Assembly (NCBI GenBank): GCA_023435645.1
Contig: JAEYRK010000082.1
Span: 52,000-115,999 of the forward strand
Direction of reading: 5' to 3'
DNA from: Bacillota bacterium
GTDB lineage: Bacteria > Bacillota > Clostridia > Lachnospirales > Lachnospiraceae
Length of the DNA: 64,000 nucleotides
The notes beneath the pieces were generated by a model, which did no database searches, was not told where the DNA came from, and worked only from the letters and a program-made list of their open reading frames with translations. A program made the position numbers and the translations under genes. Below are positions 53,071-60,579 of the stretch, piece by piece (position 1 is the stretch's first letter; the number at the start of each line of letters is the position of its first letter).

Positions 53071-55185
53071 TTAAGATGTTTTGAATTGAAGGATTTCTCT
53101 TTCCAGCTCCTCCGCCTGTCCGGCCAGCTCTTCTGCTGCTTTACTTAATAATTCTACGGAATGGATCTGCTCAATTGCTGTCGCGCTTACCTCCTCAGAG
53201 GAAGCTGCGGTCTGTTGGGACACGGCGGATATATTACGGATAGAATCCATGGTCTCATCCTTTGCTGATGCAATCTGGACTGCTCCCTCAGTTATCCGAT
53301 TCAGATTATTTACCAGCTCACTCACATGGTTACTGATGCTTTCAAAGGCCGTAACCGTTTTTGAAATTACATCCCCCTGTGAGTTTACGATATCCCTTGC
53401 CTGCTTCGCGGAAGAAACAGTATCCTTTGTTTTTGCCTGAATCAGATCGATAATTCCCTTGATTTGGTTGGAGGCAGTAACTGATTGCATCGCCAGCTTA
53501 CGGACCTCCTCGGCAACCACTGCAAAGCCCCTGCCTGCTTCCCCTGCCCTGGCAGCTTCAATGGATGCGTTCAGGGAGAGAAGATTTGTCTGAGATGCAA
53601 TCCCATTAATCACACTGATTACCTGTCCGATATCGCGGGACCTAAGCTCCAGTTCTTCAATCGTTTGGATTACAGCCCGGGTAATGTCTCTGGTAGCACC
53701 TGATTTCTGATCGAGTTCATTCACCGTGTTGATCCCATCATCAATGATCACTTTTGTACTCATTGCGATCTGTTCAATTTGATAGGAGCTTTCATTAACA
53801 TGGTTGATTTTATCCGATAATGTATTCATCAGATTAGAACAGATCTCGGTATCGGAAGCCTGCTGCGCTACTCCTTCTCCGATTTCATCAATCGCATAGG
53901 ATATATTCTTCGTTGCTGTAAGTAAATTGGCGGAGGTGTCGGAAAGAGAATTCGCCGAGCTGCTTACACTGGCCCCGACCTTCGACATCTTTTCAATCAG
54001 GGTTCTCATTCCCTTCACCATTTCATTCAGACTGCCTGTCAGAACCTGAAATTCATCCTGACGCTTTGTTGTGAATTCAGTCGTAAGATCACCCTGGGAG
54101 GCCTTGGCCATTTTCTGAGTCATTTTCTTGATCTCTTTCGCAATTCCTCCGGCCAGAAGAGTACCGGTAATCGCTGCCAGGATGCAAGCAAGCAGGACAA
54201 AAGTAAAATTCAAGACTTTGATACTCTGGGCTTTTGCCAGGACGATATGCTCCGGTATCAGCACGCACAGGTTTATATCGGTACTCCCCAGTTTACTGAA
54301 CTGGAACAGGTAGCTTTCCCCCTGGTAATTCTCCATAGAGTAACCTGAACCTTCTTCAGAGGTCAGCTCATGATAACCCTCCAACGTTTGAAATACCTCC
54401 GAGGTATCCATGTCGACTAATGTCTCTCTTCCCCCGGGTGCAACAAGCCCAATGATATAATCCTCTCCCAGCTGCATTCCTTTGATGAACCTTGTAATCC
54501 AGCTTTCAGATATATCTATTATGATAAAGCCATTATTCTCTGACAGCTTTCTGATGACGGATAAGGAATAAGCTGTCCTGCCATTTCCCAGACTTTCATC
54601 TAAAAAGCTGTGGGTGCCGGTCCAGAAAATCCGTTGTGATATAGCAGAGACCAGTTCACCATCCTCGGAGGCCAGAAAGCTTTCATAGAAGTTTTCCGGT
54701 AAATTTCCTGCGGTTGAGAAGCTCTCCCCCTTCGATCCAAAAATATGAATTTGATAGATGGATTCATTCTTTGATTTTAAGGAGGATACTCCATTCCTGA
54801 TTCCCAGGAATAAAGCATCCCTCTCCTCTGTACTTAACTGATCGCTATTCCGATAATATCCCTTCACCATTTCACTATTAATAAAATCATAGGCATCCTT
54901 GGCAACCTTATCAATCTCCATTGTTAAGGCATTTTTGCTTGCATTTAATATCTCGTTCGTACCGATTTTCGTATTCGTGATAATAGCATCCAGTGAGATC
55001 TGATAGGATAACACTCCAAAAATGACCATCAAAAGAATGGGGATAGCAAAGACTGCATAAAGCTTTGTTCGAATACCGAATCTTTGTGCTCTACTCTGTA
55101 CCGACTGCAGTATCTTTACTATCCCTGATTGTATTGATTTCCTGTCCTTACTTTTTATCCGCTCCTTTTTCTTCAGTAAAATCAT
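53071..55185 (-). CDS. methyl-accepting chemotaxis protein
   Basis: The 704-residue chemoreceptor has an N-terminal membrane helix (about 40-60), a large extracytoplasmic sensor domain of Cache type (about 65-305), a second membrane helix (about 315-340), a HAMP domain and a long coiled-coil signalling domain. The conserved hairpin tip VINGIASQTNLLSLNASIEA is intact and binds CheA/CheW. It implies flagellar motility or a related chemosensory system. The ligand is not evident; many Cache receptors bind amino acids. The ATG at 55185 is nine bases after AAGGAG; upstream alternatives are GTG and an ATG touching the SD. Confidence 0.93.
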   Translation of the reverse strand: MILLKKKERIKSKDRKSIQSGIVKILQSVQSRAQRFGIRTKLYAVFAIPILLMVIFGVLSYQISLDAIITNTKIGTNEILNASKNALTMEIDKVAKDAYDFINSEMVKGYYRNSDQLSTEERDALFLGIRNGVSSLKSKNESIYQIHIFGSKGESFSTAGNLPENFYESFLASEDGELVSAISQRIFWTGTHSFLDESLGNGRTAYSLSVIRKLSENNGFIIIDISESWITRFIKGMQLGEDYIIGLVAPGGRETLVDMDTSEVFQTLEGYHELTSEEGSGYSMENYQGESYLFQFSKLGSTDINLCVLIPEHIVLAKAQSIKVLNFTFVLLACILAAITGTLLAGGIAKEIKKMTQKMAKASQGDLTTEFTTKRQDEFQVLTGSLNEMVKGMRTLIEKMSKVGASVSSSANSLSDTSANLLTATKNISYAIDEIGEGVAQQASDTEICSNLMNTLSDKINHVNESSYQIEQIAMSTKVIIDDGINTVNELDQKSGATRDITRAVIQTIEELELRSRDIGQVISVINGIASQTNLLSLNASIEAARAGEAGRGFAVVAEEVRKLAMQSVTASNQIKGIIDLIQAKTKDTVSSAKQARDIVNSQGDVISKTVTAFESISNHVSELVNNLNRITEGAVQIASAKDETMDSIRNISAVSQQTAASSEEVSATAIEQIHSVELLSKAAEELAGQAEELEREILQFKTS

Positions 55186-55424
55186 AGAAACCATCTCCTT
55201 AGTCACAAGCTGAATTGTGTAAATTATGTAGTGAACTCTATAGTATAATAGTTTAAACTAGCAGAATAAGTATCTTTTGTCAATATTTTAATGGATATTT
55301 TTATGCCAATTGTTACCTTTTTATTTCGATTCCTTAACGTCATGCTTTGATTCAGATTAATCGTCAAGGAACCTATCATTTCTCACTTCATATAATACTG
55401 TATAAGCAAAAAAGGAGGAACAGT

Positions 55425-56201
55425 ATGAGCGATCTACTAAAAATTGATCATATTAGTTATTCCTATCATAGCCTTGATGGAGAAACACCGGCATTATTCG
55501 ATGTTTCTTTTCATGTGAAGGAAGGCGAATTCGTAGGCATTGTCGGTCCAAGCGGCTGCGGTAAATCCACCTTACTTTCCTTGATTGCAGGCTTAATTAC
55601 CCCAAGTAGTGGTTCTATATATATCAACGGTAAGGATCATAGGTCCTCCGGGAAAAACATCGGCTATATGCTCCAGAAGGATCATCTCCTGGACTGGAGA
55701 AACACCTTGAAAAATGTAACTCTCGGCATGGAGATACAACATAAGCTGACTGACAGCAGCTATGTCCAAATCAATGAACTACTCAATACCTATGGCTTGA
55801 TTACCTTCAAAAATTCCTTTCCCTCCGGCTTATCCGGAGGTATGCGCCAAAGGGCAGCTCTGATCCGAACTCTTCTACTGGAGCCGGATATCCTGCTGCT
55901 GGATGAGCCCTTCTCGGCACTGGATTATCAAACAAGGCTTGAGGTGGCAGATGATATCTGGGGTATCATCCGCAGAGAGAAAAAAACCGCAATTCTCATT
56001 ACACATGATATTTCAGAAGCCATCAGCATGTCAGACAGAGTCATCGTTCTGTCCTCCCGACCGGGAACCGTTAAGAGTATCTTAGATATTCATTTATCCA
56101 TAGAGAACAGAACTCCCTTCACAGCCAGAAGCGCTCCTGAATTTAAAGATTATTTCAATCTGATATGGAAGGAGCTAACAGATCATGAGCAGGAAGCGTA
56201 A
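55425..56201 (+). CDS. ABC importer ATP-binding protein, nitrate/sulfonate/taurine type
   Basis: The 258-residue ATPase has Walker A GPSGCGKSTLL, Q-loop YMLQKDHLLDW, signature LSGGMRQRAALIR and Walker B ILLLDEPFSALDYQ. The DHLLDWRNTLKNV phrase is typical of the SsuB/TauB/ThiZ group. AAGGAGG precedes the ATG at 55425; the open frame upstream lacks a ribosome binding site. It overlaps the permease gene by 17 bp. No gene for a substrate-binding protein is present before or after. Confidence 0.92.
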   Translation: MSDLLKIDHISYSYHSLDGETPALFDVSFHVKEGEFVGIVGPSGCGKSTLLSLIAGLITPSSGSIYINGKDHRSSGKNIGYMLQKDHLLDWRNTLKNVTLGMEIQHKLTDSSYVQINELLNTYGLITFKNSFPSGLSGGMRQRAALIRTLLLEPDILLLDEPFSALDYQTRLEVADDIWGIIRREKKTAILITHDISEAISMSDRVIVLSSRPGTVKSILDIHLSIENRTPFTARSAPEFKDYFNLIWKELTDHEQEA

Positions 56202-57009
56202 TAAGGTCTTAAGCGAAGACTTAAATATTTCGGCTGCTCAGTATGCGTTTGTAAGGAAACATCTGCTTCTAAAACGGAAAATCAGAATCGCACAGCTTGT
56301 CATCCTGATCAGTTTTATAGCACTATGGGAAGTATCCACATATTTACGCATTGTGGATCCCTTTATTTTTTCCAGCCCATCCAGAGTAGTCCATACCATC
56401 CTGGGGATGTCCGTCAATGGACAATTATTTTATCACATCGGAGTAACCTTACTTGAGACACTGATCAGCTTCTCCCTGGTCAATATTCTGGGAATTTTAA
56501 TTGCAATCCTCCTATGGTGGAACGAAAGCATCTCCAAGGTACTGGAGCCCTATCTTATTGTACTGAACAGTCTGCCGAAATCCGCCCTGGCACCGGTATT
56601 CATCGTATGGCTGGGCAACAATATGAAGACCATTATCGTCGCAGCTGTTTCTGTGGCTATCTTCGGATCCATTATCACATTGTATTCTGATTTTAGAGCC
56701 GTTGAAGAGGATAAGATCAAGTTGATTTATACGCTGGGCGGAACGAAGAAGGATGTTCTGCTAAAGGTAGTCCTGCCGTCTAACATCCTTTCCATCATCA
56801 GCCTGATGAAGGTTAACATCGGCCTCTCCTTGGTCGGTGTCATTATCGGTGAATTCCTGGCAGCTAAGGCCGGTTTGGGATATCTAATCATCTACGGCAG
56901 TCAGGTATTCAAACTAAACTATGTTATCATGAGTATCGTAATACTATGTATCGTAGCCACCGGACTATATAAGCTGCTTGCCTTCTTCGAGAAGAAGCTG
57001 AAGCACTGA
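56185..57009 (+). CDS. ABC importer permease, SsuC/TauC type
   Basis: The 274-residue permease has about six membrane helices (first near 32-52, AQLVILISFIALWEVST) and the BPD_transp_1 coupling region (TLGGTKKDVLLKVVLPSNIL), typical of sulfonate, taurine, nitrate and thiamine-precursor importers. Both domains form a homodimeric channel with the ATPase. The operon ends in a terminator 50 bp later, so the binding protein must be encoded elsewhere. Substrate cannot be inferred. Confidence 0.9.
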   Translation: MSRKRNKVLSEDLNISAAQYAFVRKHLLLKRKIRIAQLVILISFIALWEVSTYLRIVDPFIFSSPSRVVHTILGMSVNGQLFYHIGVTLLETLISFSLVNILGILIAILLWWNESISKVLEPYLIVLNSLPKSALAPVFIVWLGNNMKTIIVAAVSVAIFGSIITLYSDFRAVEEDKIKLIYTLGGTKKDVLLKVVLPSNILSIISLMKVNIGLSLVGVIIGEFLAAKAGLGYLIIYGSQVFKLNYVIMSIVILCIVATGLYKLLAFFEKKLKH

Positions 57010-57057
57010 GACTTATAAATTTTTTTGTTATACTTATTAAGTAATGATAGCTTATAT

Positions 57058-57091
57058 AAAGTGGCTTACCCCTATTAAGTAAGCCACTTTT
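57058..57091 (+). terminator. terminator of the ABC importer operon
   Basis: AAAGTGGCTTAC (57058-57069) pairs with GTAAGCCACTTT (57079-57090) over a nine-base loop. Confidence 0.9.
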
Positions 57092-57163
57092 GACTCTTTA
57101 TTCAGTTCCCATATGTGGTTAGACCATATCTGCAATAGATATCTTTCTTGATGTTGTTGTTCT

Positions 57164-57964
57164 TCAATCTATGCTTTGTAACATAGACAGTATATACTGT
57201 TCAACCTGCTCAAGCGAAGCGTCTTCTGACAGTGATTTGAATGATTTATCATAAATAACTTGTTCGGACCCTTCCAAAAACGTACTGCATTCACCTGCTA
57301 ATTGAAAAATATAAGGGGAAATATCTTGGAGATAAAGTCGTTCTGTACCGTTTTCTATATAGGCTTCTTCATCTACTGAACGAATAATAAAAATTCCATT
57401 CATTCCAGTCTGTGCCTGCGATAGTATTTCATCCATAGCAATTGTACCCTTATCTTCCACACCCGAATATGTCCTTTGACTCATTACTTTAATCGTATCT
57501 CCCTGTCTCAACTCACCTTTATATATATTATTTACTTTGATTGAAAACACTGCTAAGTAGGTACTGCTTTTTTCAAAAACCACTTGAATATATTGTATGT
57601 CTTTAATATTCCCTTTAAAGACGAGCTCACCGTTAATTAGCTCTTCTTCGCTCATTTGTGGTCTTCCAATCGTTGAGATTACGACAGTGGGTGACTTGTC
57701 AATATAATACGCAGAAACACCCTCCGTAGATTTTATCAGCTGAATAGAATTATCCCTTGCATTATTTGCGAAATGAGAAATTGTCAACGATAGTAATAAC
57801 ACGAGGGCAACGCTTGCTACTGTCATAGCATATCGATAACTTTTTATTGCTGTTTTTGATACTTTTTTATTCAACTCCGCGTACATCTTAGTTTTAGTGT
57901 TGTTTATAAGTCCCTGGCTTGGCTCTATTTTTGAATCTAGAGAACGATAATATTTCTCAAGCAT
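57164..57964 (-). CDS. single-span membrane protein, probable former anti-sigma partner
   Basis: The 266-residue protein has a short cytoplasmic N-terminus (about 1-42), one membrane helix (about 45-66) and an extracytoplasmic domain with no family that I recognise. This plan, and the decayed sigma factor gene whose stop codon overlaps its start by 8 bp, suggest it was the anti-sigma or accessory protein of an ECF sigma operon. GGAAGGAG lies upstream of the ATG, inside the sigma remnant. It is AT-richer than its neighbours. Whether it is still expressed is uncertain because the upstream promoter may be gone. Confidence 0.7.
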   Translation of the reverse strand: MLEKYYRSLDSKIEPSQGLINNTKTKMYAELNKKVSKTAIKSYRYAMTVASVALVLLLSLTISHFANNARDNSIQLIKSTEGVSAYYIDKSPTVVISTIGRPQMSEEELINGELVFKGNIKDIQYIQVVFEKSSTYLAVFSIKVNNIYKGELRQGDTIKVMSQRTYSGVEDKGTIAMDEILSQAQTGMNGIFIIRSVDEEAYIENGTERLYLQDISPYIFQLAGECSTFLEGSEQVIYDKSFKSLSEDASLEQVEQYILSMLQSID

Positions 57965-58049
57965 TAAAACCCGCTCCTTCCATGATTTCTTTTAAAAGCC
58001 TTCTTCCACGGGTTAGTTGAACCCTTACAGTCGATTCTTTCTTGTGAAG
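57957..58049 (-). pseudogene. C-terminal remnant of an ECF sigma factor gene
   Basis: The last ~30 codons before 57964 read FLHKKESTVRVQLTRGRRLL and on to KEIMEGAGFNA, stop. This matches the end of sigma region 4 (the recognition helix and the following basic segment) of ECF sigma factors. Homology ends abruptly at a run of seven G residues (58054-58060 on the minus strand), and a stop lies a little further up. Regions 2 and most of 4 are missing. It is a truncation, not a frameshift, since no further sigma-like sequence is visible in the other frames. Confidence 0.65.
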
Positions 58050-58082
58050 GAAGCCCCCCCTTTCATTATAAATACCTTGGGA

Positions 58083-58156
58083 ACAGCAAAAATGCTACAT
58101 TAAAATTAATTTTGAAACATTTTTATGTTTCATGTAGAATGTAGTTCTTTTGCTGT
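58083..58156. repeat. 74-bp nested palindrome beside the sigma remnant
   Basis: Outer arms of 19 nt (58083-58101 and 58138-58156) match at 16 positions as inverted repeats: ACAGCAAAA and CTACATT blocks around three mismatches. Inside is a perfect hairpin GAAACAT-TTTT-ATGTTTC (58114-58131). It has no A/T tail suited to a terminator. It could be a small mobile inverted-repeat element or a structured RNA. It occupies the 405-bp gap before degV. Confidence 0.65.
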
Positions 58157-58307
58157 CGCATTTGCCGTCAATATCGCCTCACTAAAACTAAGGTTATATC
58201 CATATTATAACACTGTGGAATACTTTACCCATATCCCTAATCTTGTCTCATAGCACTTAAAATATAAATTTTTCATAAAGAAATCGTGAATAGAGCATAA
58301 AATCCGG

Positions 58308-58336
58308 TTGCCAAATAATGCATGGTCTAGTAAAAT
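58308..58336 (+). promoter_or_regulatory. promoter of degV
   Basis: A -35 TTGCCA (58308-58313) and a -10 TAAAAT (58331-58336) are 17 bp apart, 34 bp upstream of the ATG. Confidence 0.6.
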
Positions 58337-58369
58337 TAATATGGAAACCACTATTAGGAGGGCAAGACC

Positions 58370-59239
58370 ATGAAGGATTTTGTTATAACCGCTGATTCCA
58401 ATTCCGACCTGCTCGCAGATTACATCAAAGAGAAACAGATCGGTATTATACCCCACTATTATGACCTGGAGGGAGTAACCTATGGGGACGAAGTTAATCT
58501 GACTCCCAAAGAGTTCTATGACAAGATGCGCGGAGGCCTGATGCCCACAACTATGGCAAGTAACCCTGAAGTTATCCGGCTTACCTTCCAGAACTATGTA
58601 GACCAAGGGCTGGATATCTTACATATCAGTTTCTCTTCCGCATTGAGCGGTGGCTGTAGCAATGTCATGGCAGGTGCAAGGGAAATCTGCGAAGAGAATC
58701 CTGATGCCAAAATCATCGTACTTGATACGTTGAATGCCTCCATGGGTGAGGGGATGTTCATCATGAAGGCCGTCCAGCTCAAGGAGGAAGGCAAATCCCT
58801 GGATGAGATAGTGGAATGGCTGGAGCAGCATAAGATGGATTTCTGTGTACGTTTTACAGTGGATGATTTAAACCATCTCTACCGGGGTGGTAGGATATCG
58901 AAGACAACTGCATTTATCGGCAGCATGATCAACGTAAAGCCAATCCTGTATCTGAATGAGGAGGGTCAGCTGGTTCCGCTCACTACTGCCCGCGGCAGGA
59001 AGAAATCCTTATTCACCATCTGTAATCATATGCTGGAAAGCATGGGTAAGTATACGGACGCTGAAGATATCATCTGCATCGCCCATGGCGATGCCCTGGA
59101 GGACGCGAACTATCTCGCAGATATGATCAGAGAAAAGCTCCCCCATAAGAAAATTCTCATCAACTATGTTAGCCCCAGCATCGGATCCCATTCCGGTCCC
59201 GGCGCCATCGGTCTCTGCTATATGGGTGAAAAGAGATAA
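58370..59239 (+). CDS. degV: DegV-family fatty-acid-binding protein
   Basis: DegV/FakB proteins bind fatty acids and present them to a FakA kinase for phosphorylation. The 289-residue protein has the typical N-terminal FVITADSNSDLLADY, the lipid-site ISFSSALSGGCSNVMAGA, the RFTVDDLNHLYRGGRISKT signature and the C-terminal ISPSIGSHSGPGAIG-like PSIGSHSGPGAIGLCY. TAGGAGG lies upstream of the ATG. No kinase gene is adjacent, as is common in clostridia with several paralogues; the fatty acid preferred is unknown. Confidence 0.93.
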   Translation: MKDFVITADSNSDLLADYIKEKQIGIIPHYYDLEGVTYGDEVNLTPKEFYDKMRGGLMPTTMASNPEVIRLTFQNYVDQGLDILHISFSSALSGGCSNVMAGAREICEENPDAKIIVLDTLNASMGEGMFIMKAVQLKEEGKSLDEIVEWLEQHKMDFCVRFTVDDLNHLYRGGRISKTTAFIGSMINVKPILYLNEEGQLVPLTTARGRKKSLFTICNHMLESMGKYTDAEDIICIAHGDALEDANYLADMIREKLPHKKILINYVSPSIGSHSGPGAIGLCYMGEKR

Positions 59240-59257
59240 ATAGATAATGATAGACCG

Positions 59258-59294
59258 CATCCGGCCAAGGAGATATTCCTTGCCGGATGTTTTT
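59258..59294 (+). terminator. terminator of degV
   Basis: CATCCGGC...AAGGA pairs with TCCTT...GCCGGATG, followed by TTTTT. It is a strong stem with one unpaired base. Confidence 0.9.
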
Positions 59295-59507
59295 ATGGAT
59301 GATACATTCGCTGGCGGCAGGTCTCCTTTGCGTATTACATTCCTTCTTTCCTGCTCCTTCTTCGGACGACTGACTGCAAGGTTTGTGTATATAAGGAACT
59401 ATGGTATAGCTATAGAAATGCTATAAAAATAGTTGAAAAAGACCTTGAAATTTAACAGTGTTTATAATAGAATAGTTGAGTAGCCGATTTCGGCTACAAT
59501 GGTATTA

Positions 59508-59527
59508 GCTTCCCTAGCTCAGTTGGT
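59508..59527 (+). pseudogene. 5' fragment of a tRNA gene
   Basis: The 20 bases starting GCTTCCCTAGCTCAG match the acceptor strand and D-arm start of a tRNA (CTAGCTCAGTTGGT is the bacterial consensus). The match ends at once, and no anticodon or T-arm follows before the intact tRNA-Thr at 59547. A -10 box TATAAT at 59463-59468 and a GTAGCCGA/TCGGCTAC hairpin (59480-59497) lie just upstream, so the fragment is probably transcribed with tRNA-Thr. Confidence 0.6.
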
Positions 59528-59546
59528 CTACCCCAACCACAAACAT

Positions 59547-59619
59547 GCTGGAATAACTCAGTCGGTAGAGTACCTCACTCGTAATGAGGAAGTCGAGGGT
59601 TCAAATCCCTTTTCCAGCT
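59547..59619 (+). tRNA. tRNA-Thr (anticodon CGT)
   Basis: The acceptor stem GCTGGAA/TTCCAGC with discriminator T, D-arm AACTCAGTCGGTAGAGTA, anticodon stem CCTCA/TGAGG around CTCGTAA, and T-arm GAGGGTTCAAATCCCTT are all present. Anticodon CGT reads ACG (Thr). CCA is not encoded. Confidence 0.95.
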
Positions 59620-59624
59620 TACTT

Positions 59625-59657
59625 AAAAAGAGTAGTCATAATGGCTATTCTTTTTTT
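59625..59657 (+). terminator. terminator of tRNA-Thr
   Basis: AAAAAGAGTAG pairs with CTATTCTTTTT (one G-T pair) and is followed by further T residues. Confidence 0.8.
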
Positions 59658-59781
59658 GTTTTCTATAATAATATAGTAAGTCGCCTATATCGCTCATTCC
59701 CCTTCACTTCCTCTCGATTTCCACATTATCCTAAATTTGCGACTTTCACCATATGGTTACTGCCTAGCCATCATTTAAATA

Positions 59782-59810
59782 TTACAATATTGTTACATAT
59801 ATGTTACAAT
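59782..59810 (+). promoter_or_regulatory. three 11-bp direct repeats upstream of the peptide gene
   Basis: TTACA occurs at 59782, 59793 and 59804, an exact 11-bp period, within repeats of the type TTACAATATTG. The last two also form an imperfect palindrome (59789-59810) with one mismatched pair. One helical turn of spacing puts the sites on one face of the DNA, as for an activator. They lie 45-75 bp before the start codon, where a promoter is expected; -10-like boxes here are weak. Confidence 0.5.
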
Positions 59811-59856
59811 TCTATTGTTCCTAAGAGATAGCAAACATCAAAAGGAGGCAAATATT

Positions 59857-59922
59857 ATGTGTTTTAACAATTTCAATTTCAGTGAGTTAATAAGTATGCT
59901 CTTAAAATACTGTGGTAAATAA
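59857..59922 (+). CDS. 21-residue two-cysteine peptide
   Basis: A very strong ribosome binding site (AAAGGAGG, eight bases from the ATG) drives a 21-codon gene that reads MCFNNFNFSELISMLLKYCG and then Lys. It is an amphipathic, Phe/Leu-rich peptide with Cys2 and Cys19, which could form a disulfide or thioether ring. It has its own upstream repeats and a strong terminator 20 bases after the stop, so it is a complete monocistronic unit. No processing or export gene is nearby. It could be a signal peptide, a membrane-active toxin-like peptide or a regulatory leader. I recognise no family. Confidence 0.65.
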   Translation: MCFNNFNFSELISMLLKYCGK

Positions 59923-59941
59923 CAGTAAATAATTATGATTA

Positions 59942-59969
59942 GGCCTGTCCTTGCGGACGGGCCTTTTTA
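59942..59969 (+). terminator. terminator of the 21-residue peptide gene
   Basis: GGCCTGTCC and GGACGGGCC pair (one G-T) around TTGC, followed by five T residues. Confidence 0.9.
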
Positions 59970-60078
59970 TGTAATTACTCACCCCCCCTCAATGCTTCCT
60001 CGGCTACTTCCCTGATAAGGAGTACGGGTTTACCTATGTCGTCTTTCCAAGGCATAATGAAGGGTTGTAAAATACAAG

Positions 60079-60276
60079 TTAGATATTATTAGAGCCTATA
60101 AACATACTTACGAAAACACCTATAAATACAATGCAGATGAGAATCCCTATCGTGCAGAGGATGAGCTTTGTACGACGCTCATCCTCTGTAAGGTCTGCTC
60201 GATAAATATAGCTCAGCCAACTTAAAAACCCAATGAATACAATGAAGCTTACTAATATTAAAAGAAGCATTTCCAT
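60079..60276 (-). CDS. 65-residue membrane protein
   Basis: The protein has two membrane helices (about 4-24 and 39-60) joined by a charged loop with YRADLTEDERRTK. It is unlike any family that I can name. The ribosome binding site is weak (ATAGG next to the first ATG, and GGATGGAA before the second ATG six bases on). It stands alone, pointing away from the xylanase. Confidence 0.55.
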   Translation of the reverse strand: MEMLLLILVSFIVFIGFLSWLSYIYRADLTEDERRTKLILCTIGILICIVFIGVFVSMFIGSNNI

Positions 60277-60503
60277 CCTATGTACCCCTTCTCCGGTATC
60301 CGCACCTTCTTATGACCATTAAGATCACTTTCATTATATTTTATTTTGTGATGATCATCAATGACCAAATAGCTTTGCAAATTAGCTGTATTAATTGTAC
60401 ATTATTTCAATTAAATACATATAATTGCATACATTATAATAAAATTATGCTAACTATTGTTATACATTACAGAATATTGTTGTCCATTTTTTAACAATAC
60501 ACC

Positions 60504-60532
60504 TTGTCTATTTCCAATTTTTGTGATATTAT
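60504..60532 (+). promoter_or_regulatory. promoter of the xylanase gene
   Basis: A -35 TTGTCT (60504-60509) and a -10 TATTAT (60527-60532) are 17 bp apart, about 48 bp before the ATG. The rest of the 303-bp upstream gap is very AT-rich with no gene visible. Confidence 0.55.
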
Positions 60533-60579
60533 AATCTTGCTTGCAAGCGAAAAGTATGTAATAGAAAGGGGTGTTCGTT

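Noticed and set aside
59480..59527. Phage or integrative-element attachment site at tRNA-Thr
   Set aside because: There is a tRNA fragment, but no integrase and no direct repeat of the tRNA 3' end in the window, so only the fragment itself is reported.
59499..59831. A 110-codon plus-strand frame
   Set aside because: It runs through tRNA-Thr and its terminator, so it cannot be a gene.
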